From contig NZ_JBHSFQ010000018.1 of assembly GCF_042653925.1 (NCBI RefSeq), positions 62,001-126,000 of the forward strand: a stretch of 64,000 bases of DNA. Reading direction: 5' to 3'. Shown piece by piece: positions 1 through 7,683 of this stretch. How positions within the stretch are numbered: the first letter of the stretch is position 1; each line of letters opens with the position of its first letter. Both the position numbers and the translations under genes were made by a program. Under the pieces are notes generated by a model. The model did not search any database. It saw only the letters and a list, made by a program, of their open reading frames with translations, and was not told where the DNA came from. The stretch is from Nocardiopsis_B mangrovi (GTDB taxonomy: Bacteria > Actinomycetota > Actinomycetes > Streptosporangiales > Streptosporangiaceae).

Positions 1-172
1 GACACCGTCGCACTACCGGGCCGGCGCGGTGTCCGATGGAATCGACAACATGACCGCAACGCCCGGAACCAGCGTCGAGCACCGCGAACAGGCGCACGGC
101 ACCGCGCCCGCACCCGCGGCCACCGGCCGCGTGCAGCGGCCGGTCCGATCGACCGCCTCCCGAGGAGCAGCC

Positions 173-820
173 ATGGACTGGACCCTTCCGCAACGGCTCT
201 ACCTGCTCAACTTCGACCTCGACAAGAACAAGATCGACTCCAGCACCGCCCTGGTCCGCGGCCAGTTGATGCGCGGGGCGGCAGTGGCCGAGCTGGCCAT
301 CGCCGGGCTGCTCAGCGACCAGGACGGCAAGGCCGTGCGCAGCGGCGCGGCGGCCGAGCCGCCGAGCGATCCGTTCCTCGCCGAGGTACTCAGCAGCGCG
401 TCCCCGACCGAGCCGCGCCGCTGGTTCACGGTCGTGGACCGCAACTGGCACCGGGCCGAGGCCGCGGTGCGGGACCAGCTCGAAGAACAGGGAGCGATCA
501 CGGTGCATCGGGGGCGGGCGCTGGGGGTCTTCCCGACCCGCCGGCCCAGCCTCCGCGACCCCGGCCAGGTGGCCGGCCTGCGGGAGAGCACGCGGAACAC
601 GGCGTTCCTCGGCCGCGACCCGGCCACAGTCCCGGTGGAGGACGCGGTGCTGGCCGTGCTCGCCGCCGATGGCGACGTCTGCTGCACGATCTCCCGCAAG
701 GAGCGCCGCGAACACAAGCAGGCGCTCACCGCGCTGCGCGACCACGTCGACGCCGTCCTGCCCCGGTGGCGCAAGGCGGTCGGCCTCTCCATGACGGCCC
801 GCCGGACCGCCGCGGCCTGA
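173..820 (+). CDS. GPP34 (Golgi phosphoprotein 3-like) family protein
   Basis: The protein of about 215 residues begins MDWTLPQRLYLLNFD and contains LVRGQLMRGAAVAELAIAGLL, which fits the GPP34/GOLPH3-like family common in actinomycetes. Eukaryotic members bind phosphatidylinositol-4-phosphate on Golgi membranes; the bacterial role is unknown. I chose ATG 173 because a GAGGAG ribosome site lies just upstream (about 161-166) and family similarity starts there; the frame stays open upstream to base 29, but that part is Pro/Arg/Ala-rich and unlike the family. The end reads ALTALRDHVDAVLP, a typical helical tail. No signal peptide or membrane segment is visible. It precedes a DUF3159 gene on the same strand with a 130-bp gap, so co-transcription is possible but not shown. 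Confidence 0.8.
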   Translation: MDWTLPQRLYLLNFDLDKNKIDSSTALVRGQLMRGAAVAELAIAGLLSDQDGKAVRSGAAAEPPSDPFLAEVLSSASPTEPRRWFTVVDRNWHRAEAAVRDQLEEQGAITVHRGRALGVFPTRRPSLRDPGQVAGLRESTRNTAFLGRDPATVPVEDAVLAVLAADGDVCCTISRKERREHKQALTALRDHVDAVLPRWRKAVGLSMTARRTAAA

Positions 821-950
821 CCCTCGCGCGGACGCACCTCCGCGCCGTGCTCCATCGGCGGGCACTCACGCCGCGACCAACGACCACGGCCGGTCGCGTT
901 CGCCCCGAATGCGTCCCGTGCCGGAACCCCATCACCCCCAGGAGGACGAA

Positions 951-1724
951 ATGACCCGGACCGCCCCCCACGACACCCAGGACCACTCCGCCTACGACGC
1001 CCAGGGTCACCCCGCCCACGACGCCCATGGCCGCTCCCCCTATGGCACCCAGGTCCACTCCACCCACGACCCCGCGACCGCTGAGCCCCAGCCGCCGGTC
1101 GACGTCAAGAAGGCGATGCTCGACGGAGCGGGTGGGCCGAAGGGGATGCTGTATTCCGCGATCCCGGTCGTCGTCTTCGCGGCGGCCGTCGGGTTCTTCC
1201 CGCTGCCCGTCACGATCGGGATCTCCATCGCCGTCGCCGTGGCGCTCGCCGCCTTCCAGATGTGGCGCGGGGCGCGCTTCGGCGCCGCCTCCGGCGGAGT
1301 GATCGGCGTGGTGGCCGCCGGCGGCCTCTCCGCCGCGACCGGTTCGGCCAACGACTTCTTCCTCATCGGGATCTGGGCCGCACTGGCGGCGGGCATCGTC
1401 ACCCTGGTCTCCGTCATCGTGCGCCGGCCGCTGACCGGGGTCGTCTGGAACGCCTTCCATGGCGGCGGCCACGCCTGGCGCGAGGACAAGCCGTCCATTC
1501 TCGTCCACGACATCGCCACGATCGCGGTCACGGTGATGTTCGCGGCCCGGTTCGGGGTGTCGGAGTGGCTCTACCTCGCCGGTTCCACTAGCGGGCTGGC
1601 GATCGCCGACATCGTGCTGGGCTTTCCGCTGACGGCACTGGTCGCGGTGGTTGTCGTCTGGGCGTTCCGCCGCACCACCAAGCGCCTCGTCAAGCGCGCC
1701 GCCGACACCGCCCCGCAGAGCTGA
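951..1724 (+). CDS. DUF3159 family membrane protein
   Basis: A 257-residue integral membrane protein. The first ~45 residues are polar and rich in His, Asp and Tyr in a loose repeat (HDTQDHSAYDAQGHPAHDAH), then VDVKKAMLDGAGG leads into five or six hydrophobic segments, ending in a basic tail (RRTTKRLVKRAAD). The KKAMLDGAGG entry, the central VRRPLTGVVWNAFHG and the late FGVSEWLYLAGST blocks match the actinobacterial DUF3159 family, whose function is unknown. AGGAGG lies about 7 bases before ATG 951, which decides the start over the in-frame 909 codon. The His/Asp-rich N-terminal tail is unusual and could bind metal, but that is inference. Confidence 0.8.
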   Translation: MTRTAPHDTQDHSAYDAQGHPAHDAHGRSPYGTQVHSTHDPATAEPQPPVDVKKAMLDGAGGPKGMLYSAIPVVVFAAAVGFFPLPVTIGISIAVAVALAAFQMWRGARFGAASGGVIGVVAAGGLSAATGSANDFFLIGIWAALAAGIVTLVSVIVRRPLTGVVWNAFHGGGHAWREDKPSILVHDIATIAVTVMFAARFGVSEWLYLAGSTSGLAIADIVLGFPLTALVAVVVVWAFRRTTKRLVKRAADTAPQS

Positions 1725-1741
1725 CCCGCCTCCCGGAGCTC

Positions 1742-1797
1742 CATGTGCTCCCCCTGCGTATGCCGTCCTTCGCCGGCATATGCAGGGGGAGCATGTG
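1742..1797 (+). terminator. Long hairpin after the DUF3159 gene
   Basis: Two 24-base arms (1742-1765 and 1774-1797) are inverted copies, with three positions that become G-U pairs in RNA, around a TTCG-type loop region. It lies 18 bases after the stop of the DUF3159 gene. No T-run follows, as is usual for actinomycete terminators. Confidence 0.75.
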
Positions 1798-1986
1798 CGC
1801 GCGTAGCGGCCGATGTCGACGGTGGACGCCAGGATCCCCGAGCCTCCCGCCCAAGGGGAGGAGACCGCGCACCCCTACCGCCTGCGACCGGCCGCGAGAA
1901 GAGGGCGGGTCGATCGCCGGAGCGATGCCGCGCCGGCCGGCCCGACCCACCGATACCTCCATCGATCGGAAAGCAAGGAGTCGGCC

Positions 1987-2925
1987 ATGAAGCCGAAGCC
2001 CCTCCTCCTCGGCGCCGCGGGCGTCGCCACCCTGCTCACACCCGTCATGCTGTACCCGGGGTCCGCCGCGGAGCCCGCCGCGGAGACGGCGCACAGCGTT
2101 GCGGACGAAGCGCAGGCGCCGGCGCAGGAGTACAAGGAGAACGGATTCGAGAGACCCGCCGGAGGCACCGCCTACCCGCTCAGCGAATGGAGCGAGGACG
2201 GCTGGAACGCCCCCTGGTCCGTCGGCATGGAAGAACGGACCCGGATCGACGGTTCCACCCCGGCGCACAGCGGCGGCCAGTCGCTGCGCGTGCTCTACCC
2301 GGCGGGCGAGGTCGGGCCCGAGGAATCCGGTGCGCAGGCGCCCTTCGAGCTGGCCGCGGCGCCCGAGTACTACGTGTCCATGTGGATCAGGTTCGACGAG
2401 GACTTCAGCTGGGGCACCACCAAGTACGCCGGAAAGGTCGGTATCGGCCTCGCGGGTGGCGACTGGTGTTCCGGCGGCCAGACCTGCGACGGCACGAACG
2501 GCTTCAGCTCCCGCTTCATCTGGCGGCGCGCGGACGGCGAGGCGGCGCTGTACTACTACCACATGGACAAGGAGGACACCTACGGCGACTACGTCGTCCT
2601 GGAGGACAACGGTTCCGTCGTCCACTGGCCCAGGGGCGAATGGGTGAACGTCGTGCAGCGGGTCAAGGTCAACACCGTCACCGGCGGGCAGGCCCGCTAC
2701 GACGGCGAGATCGAGGTCTTCTACAACGGGCGTTCCGCCGCCGAGGTGACCGGTCTGCGCTTCGTCACCAACGACGACCAGGTGGACACGGCCTACCTCG
2801 ACAGCTTCGCCGGCGGCGCCACCCCGGACTTCGCCCCCGAGAACGACAGCTACATCTGGTACGACGACATCAAGGTCTCCACCGACCCATCGGACATCTG
2901 CGAACTCACCGACAACTGCCCATAA
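1987..2925 (+). CDS. Secreted polysaccharide-lyase-like protein
   Basis: A 312-residue exported protein. Residues 1-25 form a signal peptide (MKPKPLLLGAAGVATLLTP, then an Ala-rich cleavage zone). The mature part carries the beta-jelly-roll signature of PL14/PL20-like and related lyases: YYVSMWIRFDEDFSWG, GKVGIGLAGGDWCSGG, GFSSRFIWR, YYYHMD, WVNVVQRVKVN, GEIEVFYNGR and a closing YIWYDDIKVS. Such proteins cleave uronic-acid polysaccharides such as alginate or glucuronan, but substrate cannot be read from sequence. Two cysteine pairs (GDWCSGGQTC and ICELTDNC) suggest disulfides in the exported protein. The start is ATG 1987, 6 bases after AAGGAG. A perfect 12-bp hairpin follows the stop. It stands alone as a transcription unit. 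Confidence 0.7.
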   Translation: MKPKPLLLGAAGVATLLTPVMLYPGSAAEPAAETAHSVADEAQAPAQEYKENGFERPAGGTAYPLSEWSEDGWNAPWSVGMEERTRIDGSTPAHSGGQSLRVLYPAGEVGPEESGAQAPFELAAAPEYYVSMWIRFDEDFSWGTTKYAGKVGIGLAGGDWCSGGQTCDGTNGFSSRFIWRRADGEAALYYYHMDKEDTYGDYVVLEDNGSVVHWPRGEWVNVVQRVKVNTVTGGQARYDGEIEVFYNGRSAAEVTGLRFVTNDDQVDTAYLDSFAGGATPDFAPENDSYIWYDDIKVSTDPSDICELTDNCP

Positions 2926-2939
2926 CCCGCCCCGAACAC

Positions 2940-2972
2940 CCCGGGAGGGCCGCCCAGACCGGCCCTCCCGGG
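2940..2972 (+). terminator. Perfect 12-bp hairpin after the lyase-like gene
   Basis: CCCGGGAGGGCC (2940-2951) and GGCCCTCCCGGG (2961-2972) form a perfect stem with a 9-base loop, 14 bases after the stop codon. Confidence 0.8.
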
Positions 2973-3039
2973 CCCGGCCCACCATCCCTCTCAGAAGCCG
3001 AGGGAAGCACCCACGGGTCCGATACCGGAACAACGAAAA

Positions 3040-3064
3040 ACTCCCAGGACGATGACCTGGGAGT
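3040..3064. terminator. Small hairpin at the edge of the genomic island
   Basis: ACTCCCAGG and CCTGGGAGT form a 9-bp stem around a 7-base loop. It follows a short A-run (ACGAAAAACTCCC) and lies about 12 bases before the tRNA-like att candidate, so it could end transcripts leaving the island to the left. Confidence 0.5.
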
Positions 3065-3076
3065 GATGTCGATCGA

Positions 3077-3099
3077 GTGCCCGAGGGGGAACTTGGACC
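3077..3099. other. Candidate left attachment site (degenerate tRNA-Leu 3' end)
   Basis: Bases 3077-3100 match bases 19534-19557, the 3' end (acceptor plus T-arm) of tRNA-Leu, at 20 of 24 positions with no gap and in the same orientation: GTGCCCGAGGGGGAACTTGG here against GTGTCCGAGGGGGGACTTGA in the tRNA. Elements that integrate into tRNA genes leave such a 3' copy at the far end. The site sits immediately outside a DUF2637 plasmid-transfer gene fragment. The match is short and imperfect, so this remains an inference. Confidence 0.45.
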
Positions 3100-3158
3100 A
3101 TTCCTCCATATAAGGCGTCTCCGCTGGTCTTGTCCACAACATTCGCTCTGGACGTGTG

Positions 3159-3275
3159 GTGACCGTGGTGGGTTCTTCCCGCTGGTCCCGCTGGATGACC
3201 ATCGCCGCCATGCCGATGTTCGCCGCCGTCGCCGCGGTGAGAGGCATGTCCGTAGGCGCCGACATTCGTGCGTAA
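3159..3275 (+). pseudogene. 5' fragment of a DUF2637 (Spd-like) gene, copy 1
   Basis: Reading from GTG 3159 gives VTVVGSSRWSRWMTIAAMPM then FAAVAAV before the similarity ends and a TAA stops the frame after 38 codons. The first 27 or so residues align with the start of the larger DUF2637 fragment at 7404 (VTAVDSSRWSRWRTLAAVLM). DUF2637 proteins are membrane proteins found on actinomycete plasmids and AICEs beside transfer and spread functions. Only the first transmembrane helix remains, so the gene is dead. It is evidence of a former mobile element and of a duplication that flanks the first Shedu gene. Confidence 0.6.
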
Positions 3276-3414
3276 CACACTGGTCCCTCGTAAGTGTGAT
3301 GAACGGCCCGTAAGAATCAATCAGGTCGATGAGAATCTGAGCGCGCGGAAGGTCCGAAGCCTCTTCTTAGCCAGCCTTCGAATGCCTTGAGGGCGTATCT
3401 ACAGATCTCTATAT

Positions 3415-6400
3415 TTACGATAGAGGGTTGGGTCCACCGATGGCGCGCTCAGCGTTGTCGAGTAGATCCTTATACGTGAGGACCTCGACTCGGGAGACCA
3501 TTGTGTTCAACTTGCGCATCGCCTCATTGATCTCCTCCTCAGGTACATCGGACTGGAGACCTGGGTGCCCGATCAAAACGGTTGCGCTTGCCCGCCTGGT
3601 CTCCAATCCGAGTTTCTCCTTGATCTCGTTCCGGTTGCCGTCCAGGTTTACCAGGTAGTTGGCTGCCTGCGCCACGGCATCGTTGACACTGGAGGTGGGA
3701 ACGTACTCTCCTCGATGTCGCTTGACAAGGCCGTTTTTCAGATTCATTGATCGTTTAAGTTCAACTACGTGCAGGGAGCCGTCGCCACGGATCAGCGGGA
3801 TGTCGATCTCGTCACCGACGACGAGTCGTCGGTGCGCAGACTCGCCAACGTACTCGCCACCGAAGATCCAAGACTGGCCAATGAGCGCGCTTTGGAGATC
3901 CTTTTCCAGGGCGGATGTCCGCTCGACGACTGTGCGCAGCTCTTTTAGTTTAGCGTGACGTCGTCGCAACTCCGCGGCCCGTAGAATCAACTCACCCTCC
4001 TCATCGGTAGCAATCAGGCTCAGCGTCTCGGGGGATGAGGCGATTCTCCGGGCTACATCCACGATATCCTCGACGTCGATTCGGCTCTGGACCGCGTGGT
4101 CCAACCAGAGTTCAAGCTCGCTGATCCCGCGGACCATGAGGTAGCGACCGGGGCGGTCATACGGGGCCAACATATATGCGGAGTCGCGGTATTCTTTGGC
4201 GAATTCTTTTACCAAGTCTCGGGCGCTGGCTTTCGGATGCTTTTTCAGGAATTCCGCTCCCTTCTCAGCGGTATAGCGTGGGTAGATCATGGCCTTCTGC
4301 GTCAGTAAGGTGTGCAGGCTTCCATCCCTGGTTCCCTTTCGAAGGAGGTGGCAACGTTCCTGGTAGTCGGGGCGACTGAGTCGGTTCTCGGCGAAGTCCA
4401 ACGTTTCCTGGAGGTGGTGGACGATCTCCCATTCGTCCACCTCTGCGGCATGGGCACGGGCCTGCCGTAGCAAGGTGAGGAGGGCAAGTCCACCTGGCGG
4501 AGGCGTTCTCCCCGAACTCAGGTAGTCGAGGGCGACAGAGATTTGGATCCGGAGGCCCGGGTCTGAGGCTCGCTCCAGAATAGATTTTACGTGACCCCTT
4601 ATGAGAAAGTCGACCCGCACGTCAGCATCCATTGTCTCCTTGGGTGCGCTCGGAGAGGTCCCGCGTGAGTGATAGGATCGGGGCTTTGCCGGTTTGTTCG
4701 GTTGTTGGATAAATCGGTCAATTCGATTCAGTCGTATGCGAATCTGGTGGATGGACTCGTTCCATTGCTCAATTGCTCTCCCGTCCATTCGGGGGTCGTT
4801 ATTCATGAGGGAAATTCCGTTTAATTCTTCGCGAAGGCGCGTTACATTCTCACCGGTCAGTCCCCTCCAACGCCGAGGCCACTCGTTCACCTCGTTCCAC
4901 AGGCGGTGGAGTTCACGAGCAGCCTGGTAGTAGGTGAGCTGTCCTTCGTCGAGGAGGCGGACGGCATGGCCGCCGCAGATACTGCACAAGCGGTGTGGCG
5001 AGATCTGCAGAAACTCGGCGGGGGTGATCAGATCGACCTTGTGGCCAAGGCCTGGTGCATGTTGGCAGGAAGGTGAATGGGTCCGACCTGAGGAGCGCTG
5101 CCGCGCGTTCGTGGTGTAGATCTGCACCTGTGCCAGGTGGGCGAGGGGGAGGCCGAGCCCGCTTCCCTGCTGGAGCGGTTGACCCATAGGCTGGAAGGGG
5201 CCGAGATCGAGAGGGGGGTAGCGTGAGTCGAGCAGTGCATATTCCAAGTGCATCGAATAAAATTCCCTCCCGCTCTCTTCGGCGAAGGAACGCAGGTCCG
5301 GAGAGACTCGGGCCATGGCGATAAACCTGGCTGCGCGGTCGCTCTCTTCATGGTTGCGCTGTGAGAAGGATATCAGGGAGTGCTCTCCGTGCCTCCTGCT
5401 AAGTCGATTCAATCCGTTTTCTTCAAACGGGTCCCGCCGATTTCGATCGGGATTACCGGTTGGTTGCAGAATCCCCTCAATAAGCGCTGAAGGAAGATCC
5501 GAAGCACCCGCTATCAACACTCCTTCCCAGCCATTTTGGCAGCGCTCCTGCAGGGCCGGAGGGAAAAGTACTTCGACACCGTGCGTCGCGGAGAAGACCA
5601 GATACGGTTGATGCGCAGACGGTGTGCTGTTCTGCAAGCCGATCGTGTCCTGTTCGGTCAGCATCCGCCGCTGGTGCACTGGGCCATCGTCGAGTACGCC
5701 GGGAAGCAGCGGAGCGACATCTCGACCGGGAAAGTTCAGCGTTTCTGCGAGCAAGGCTGCGGGATCCGCGTCGGTGGATGCTTCTTTCTCTGTGTACACG
5801 ACGTCGTACTGTCCGGATTCCTCCTCCAGTCGGTGGGATATCGGTTCTGGAACGCGCATAAGTACGGCGGGATGGCGCCAGTCCGCCGCCATCGTGTAAT
5901 GGGCGATCACAGCGGCCCACCAGTTGTTCCATGAGATGACCTTGAAATCGCGGAGCTGAAGTAAGACCCATCGGTCTCCAGACACTGGGAAATGCTCGAC
6001 GGCATTTCGAGTCTTCTGGGCCCAACTCTCGGCGAGTTCCAGCATAGCTTGGGCAGATTCGGTACTTTCCCCTTTGGGGAGAATGTGGTGGACGAGGTCT
6101 GCGACCACGTCTTCCGAAACCCCTTCCGGGCATGAAGCGATTCTCCTGGTCCAGCGGTCTTTGAGTCGTTCGAGTGCATCCCGGAGTGCCTCAGTACTCC
6201 AAGCTACCGTCGCCCCGGGGAGGCTGAGGGGAAGGTCGCGGCTTTCCATTAGGGTCGCGGCCGCCGCTTCCAAGAGGTGGATGGGGTTGAAGGAGGCTGC
6301 ATACTCTCGCCGCAACGCCTCGGATTGTTCCGCCTCCTCCTGCAGCGCCGCTTGTGCCCAGGGCGCCAACCAGGGGAAGGGAGCAAGGCTCTTGAGGTGT

Positions 6401-6858
6401 TCGTGGAGCTCAATCACGGACCAGAGCCATATCCTCTTCGTCATGTCGCGCTCAGAGTAGTCCTCGTCGACATAGTCCGTGTCCTCGAGATCTTCTTCCT
6501 CGTCCGATTCCTCCTCGTGGAACCAGCCGCTTTTTTCATCCTCATCCGTATCCCAACCCACGGACCGAACCAGGGCGAGGACGGACTCCACGAACAGCCC
6601 GATCGCGGTAAGGGGCGCTCCTCGCTGAAGCGCGTGGCATGACAAGCACAGTCTGCGCATGACATCTGTGGTGAGCGGGACCGATCGCCAATCGGGACTC
6701 GTGGCAGGGCCCTCAGGGCAGTCGTGTGCAGTGTGAAGAAGGTCGCCATGGGAGTGGACTCTCAGAGGCGTGCCCGTAAAGGGCCCAAGAGGGACATTGG
6801 GGGAGACGCCGGGAAAGGGCATGGGCGGTTCCGCTGGAGCCTGCATCGAGTGAACCAA
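3415..6858 (-). CDS. Large Shedu-type (DUF4263/SduA) nuclease, anti-phage defence candidate
   Basis: A 1147-residue protein. The C-terminal ~154 residues are a Shedu/DUF4263 PD-(D/E)xK nuclease domain: WIFGGEYVGESAHRRLV, GDEIDIPLIRGDGSLHVVELKR with putative catalytic Asp1019, Glu1033 and Lys1035, and a late YLVNLDGN and VLIGHPG. About 430 C-terminal residues match the neighbouring 7684-8973 gene. The N-terminal ~700 residues are unique: two Cys/His modules of similar layout (His42, Cys47, Cys71, Cys74; and His594, Cys598, Cys625, Cys628), likely zinc-binding, and a very acidic stretch at about 103-138. Known SduA nicks phage DNA; the sensing role of this long N-terminus is unknown. The first codon is TTG 6858 with ATG 6846 as an alternative, and neither has a clear ribosome site. 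GC content is visibly lower than in flanking host genes, which supports transfer. Confidence 0.75.
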   Translation of the reverse strand: MVHSMQAPAEPPMPFPGVSPNVPLGPFTGTPLRVHSHGDLLHTAHDCPEGPATSPDWRSVPLTTDVMRRLCLSCHALQRGAPLTAIGLFVESVLALVRSVGWDTDEDEKSGWFHEEESDEEEDLEDTDYVDEDYSERDMTKRIWLWSVIELHEHLKSLAPFPWLAPWAQAALQEEAEQSEALRREYAASFNPIHLLEAAAATLMESRDLPLSLPGATVAWSTEALRDALERLKDRWTRRIASCPEGVSEDVVADLVHHILPKGESTESAQAMLELAESWAQKTRNAVEHFPVSGDRWVLLQLRDFKVISWNNWWAAVIAHYTMAADWRHPAVLMRVPEPISHRLEEESGQYDVVYTEKEASTDADPAALLAETLNFPGRDVAPLLPGVLDDGPVHQRRMLTEQDTIGLQNSTPSAHQPYLVFSATHGVEVLFPPALQERCQNGWEGVLIAGASDLPSALIEGILQPTGNPDRNRRDPFEENGLNRLSRRHGEHSLISFSQRNHEESDRAARFIAMARVSPDLRSFAEESGREFYSMHLEYALLDSRYPPLDLGPFQPMGQPLQQGSGLGLPLAHLAQVQIYTTNARQRSSGRTHSPSCQHAPGLGHKVDLITPAEFLQISPHRLCSICGGHAVRLLDEGQLTYYQAARELHRLWNEVNEWPRRWRGLTGENVTRLREELNGISLMNNDPRMDGRAIEQWNESIHQIRIRLNRIDRFIQQPNKPAKPRSYHSRGTSPSAPKETMDADVRVDFLIRGHVKSILERASDPGLRIQISVALDYLSSGRTPPPGGLALLTLLRQARAHAAEVDEWEIVHHLQETLDFAENRLSRPDYQERCHLLRKGTRDGSLHTLLTQKAMIYPRYTAEKGAEFLKKHPKASARDLVKEFAKEYRDSAYMLAPYDRPGRYLMVRGISELELWLDHAVQSRIDVEDIVDVARRIASSPETLSLIATDEEGELILRAAELRRRHAKLKELRTVVERTSALEKDLQSALIGQSWIFGGEYVGESAHRRLVVGDEIDIPLIRGDGSLHVVELKRSMNLKNGLVKRHRGEYVPTSSVNDAVAQAANYLVNLDGNRNEIKEKLGLETRRASATVLIGHPGLQSDVPEEEINEAMRKLNTMVSRVEVLTYKDLLDNAERAIGGPNPLS

Positions 6859-7403
6859 ACGTGAGAGGGTGTTTCTGCCACTCTCTCAAGGGTCTACGAC
6901 ATTCCATGCCCCAGCTTCAGCGAGCCCGAGGGTTCGTGCGTTGGTTCCATGCGGGGAGAGACAGAACGGATGGGGGGCTGAACCAACGTACAGACCGACT
7001 CTAGCTGCACCCTGAAAGGCGTCGGAATACCTGGTCGAGGGCCGCGCGGGGTGCCGCCTGTCGTGCGGTCGACCTGCGGCTCCGCAATGACCCGCTTCAG
7101 CGGGCCCTGAGCACTGGCGCCGATACCGAGATGATCGTGGTCCCGTTGTGAGCCCCATACCCCCTGCTGACCCGTATGTAACCCACCGATGCGAACCCCT
7201 ATGGAAGGCGTTGCAGCAGAGCTGGGCGTTGACGGTGAACCGTTCACGGCAGTCAACAAAAAGTCCCAAAACACAAGGGTCCGGAATTCGACGGCTCTCT
7301 CCAAATGACCATGAAGTTCGATGCATACCTAAGCGTCCGAGCCAGAGCCGACCGATTCGTACACACTGCTTAAGGTTTCCACGGATCTCGTCCTCGAGAG
7401 GCG
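6859..7403. other. 545-bp gap with no supportable gene
   Basis: Short frames on both strands show no family I recognise, no good ribosome site and no sustained codon bias. Base composition is more AT-rich than the host genes. It holds the upstream region of the large Shedu gene and lies between the two Shedu/DUF2637 units, so it is probably scrambled mobile-element sequence. Confidence 0.4.
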
Positions 7404-7670
7404 GTGACCGCGGTGGATTCTTCCCGCTGGTCCCGCTGGAGGACGCTCGCCGCCGTACTGATGCTCGCCGCCATCGCCGCAGTGGTCAGCTACAGCCACA
7501 GGTACGACCTCGCCCAACCCCATGGCGAACCCCAGTTGCTCGCGGCCTTCTTACCCCGCTCTGTCGACGACATGATCGTCGCCTCCTCAATGGCCCTGCT
7601 CGCCGACGCCCCCCGAGGCCGACGCGGCGGTCGGCGGGGCTCGGGAGCTGACGTGCCGCGTCGAGGTCCT
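7404..7670 (+). pseudogene. DUF2637 (Spd-like) gene fragment, copy 2
   Basis: From GTG 7404 the frame reads VTAVDSSRWSRWRTLAAVLM, then SYSHRYDLAQPHGEPQL and SVDDMIVASSMALLADA, which are the first transmembrane helix and the conserved SVDGMIVA-type second helix of DUF2637 proteins of actinomycete conjugative elements. Similarity stops after about 75 residues. The open frame runs on to 7763 but overlaps the 3' end of the convergent second Shedu gene, and that tail is Arg-rich out-of-family sequence. The remaining helices of the family are missing, so this is a truncated relic. Its first ~90 bases are also found at 3159. Confidence 0.65.
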
Positions 7671-7683
7671 GTAACGTTCCGCG

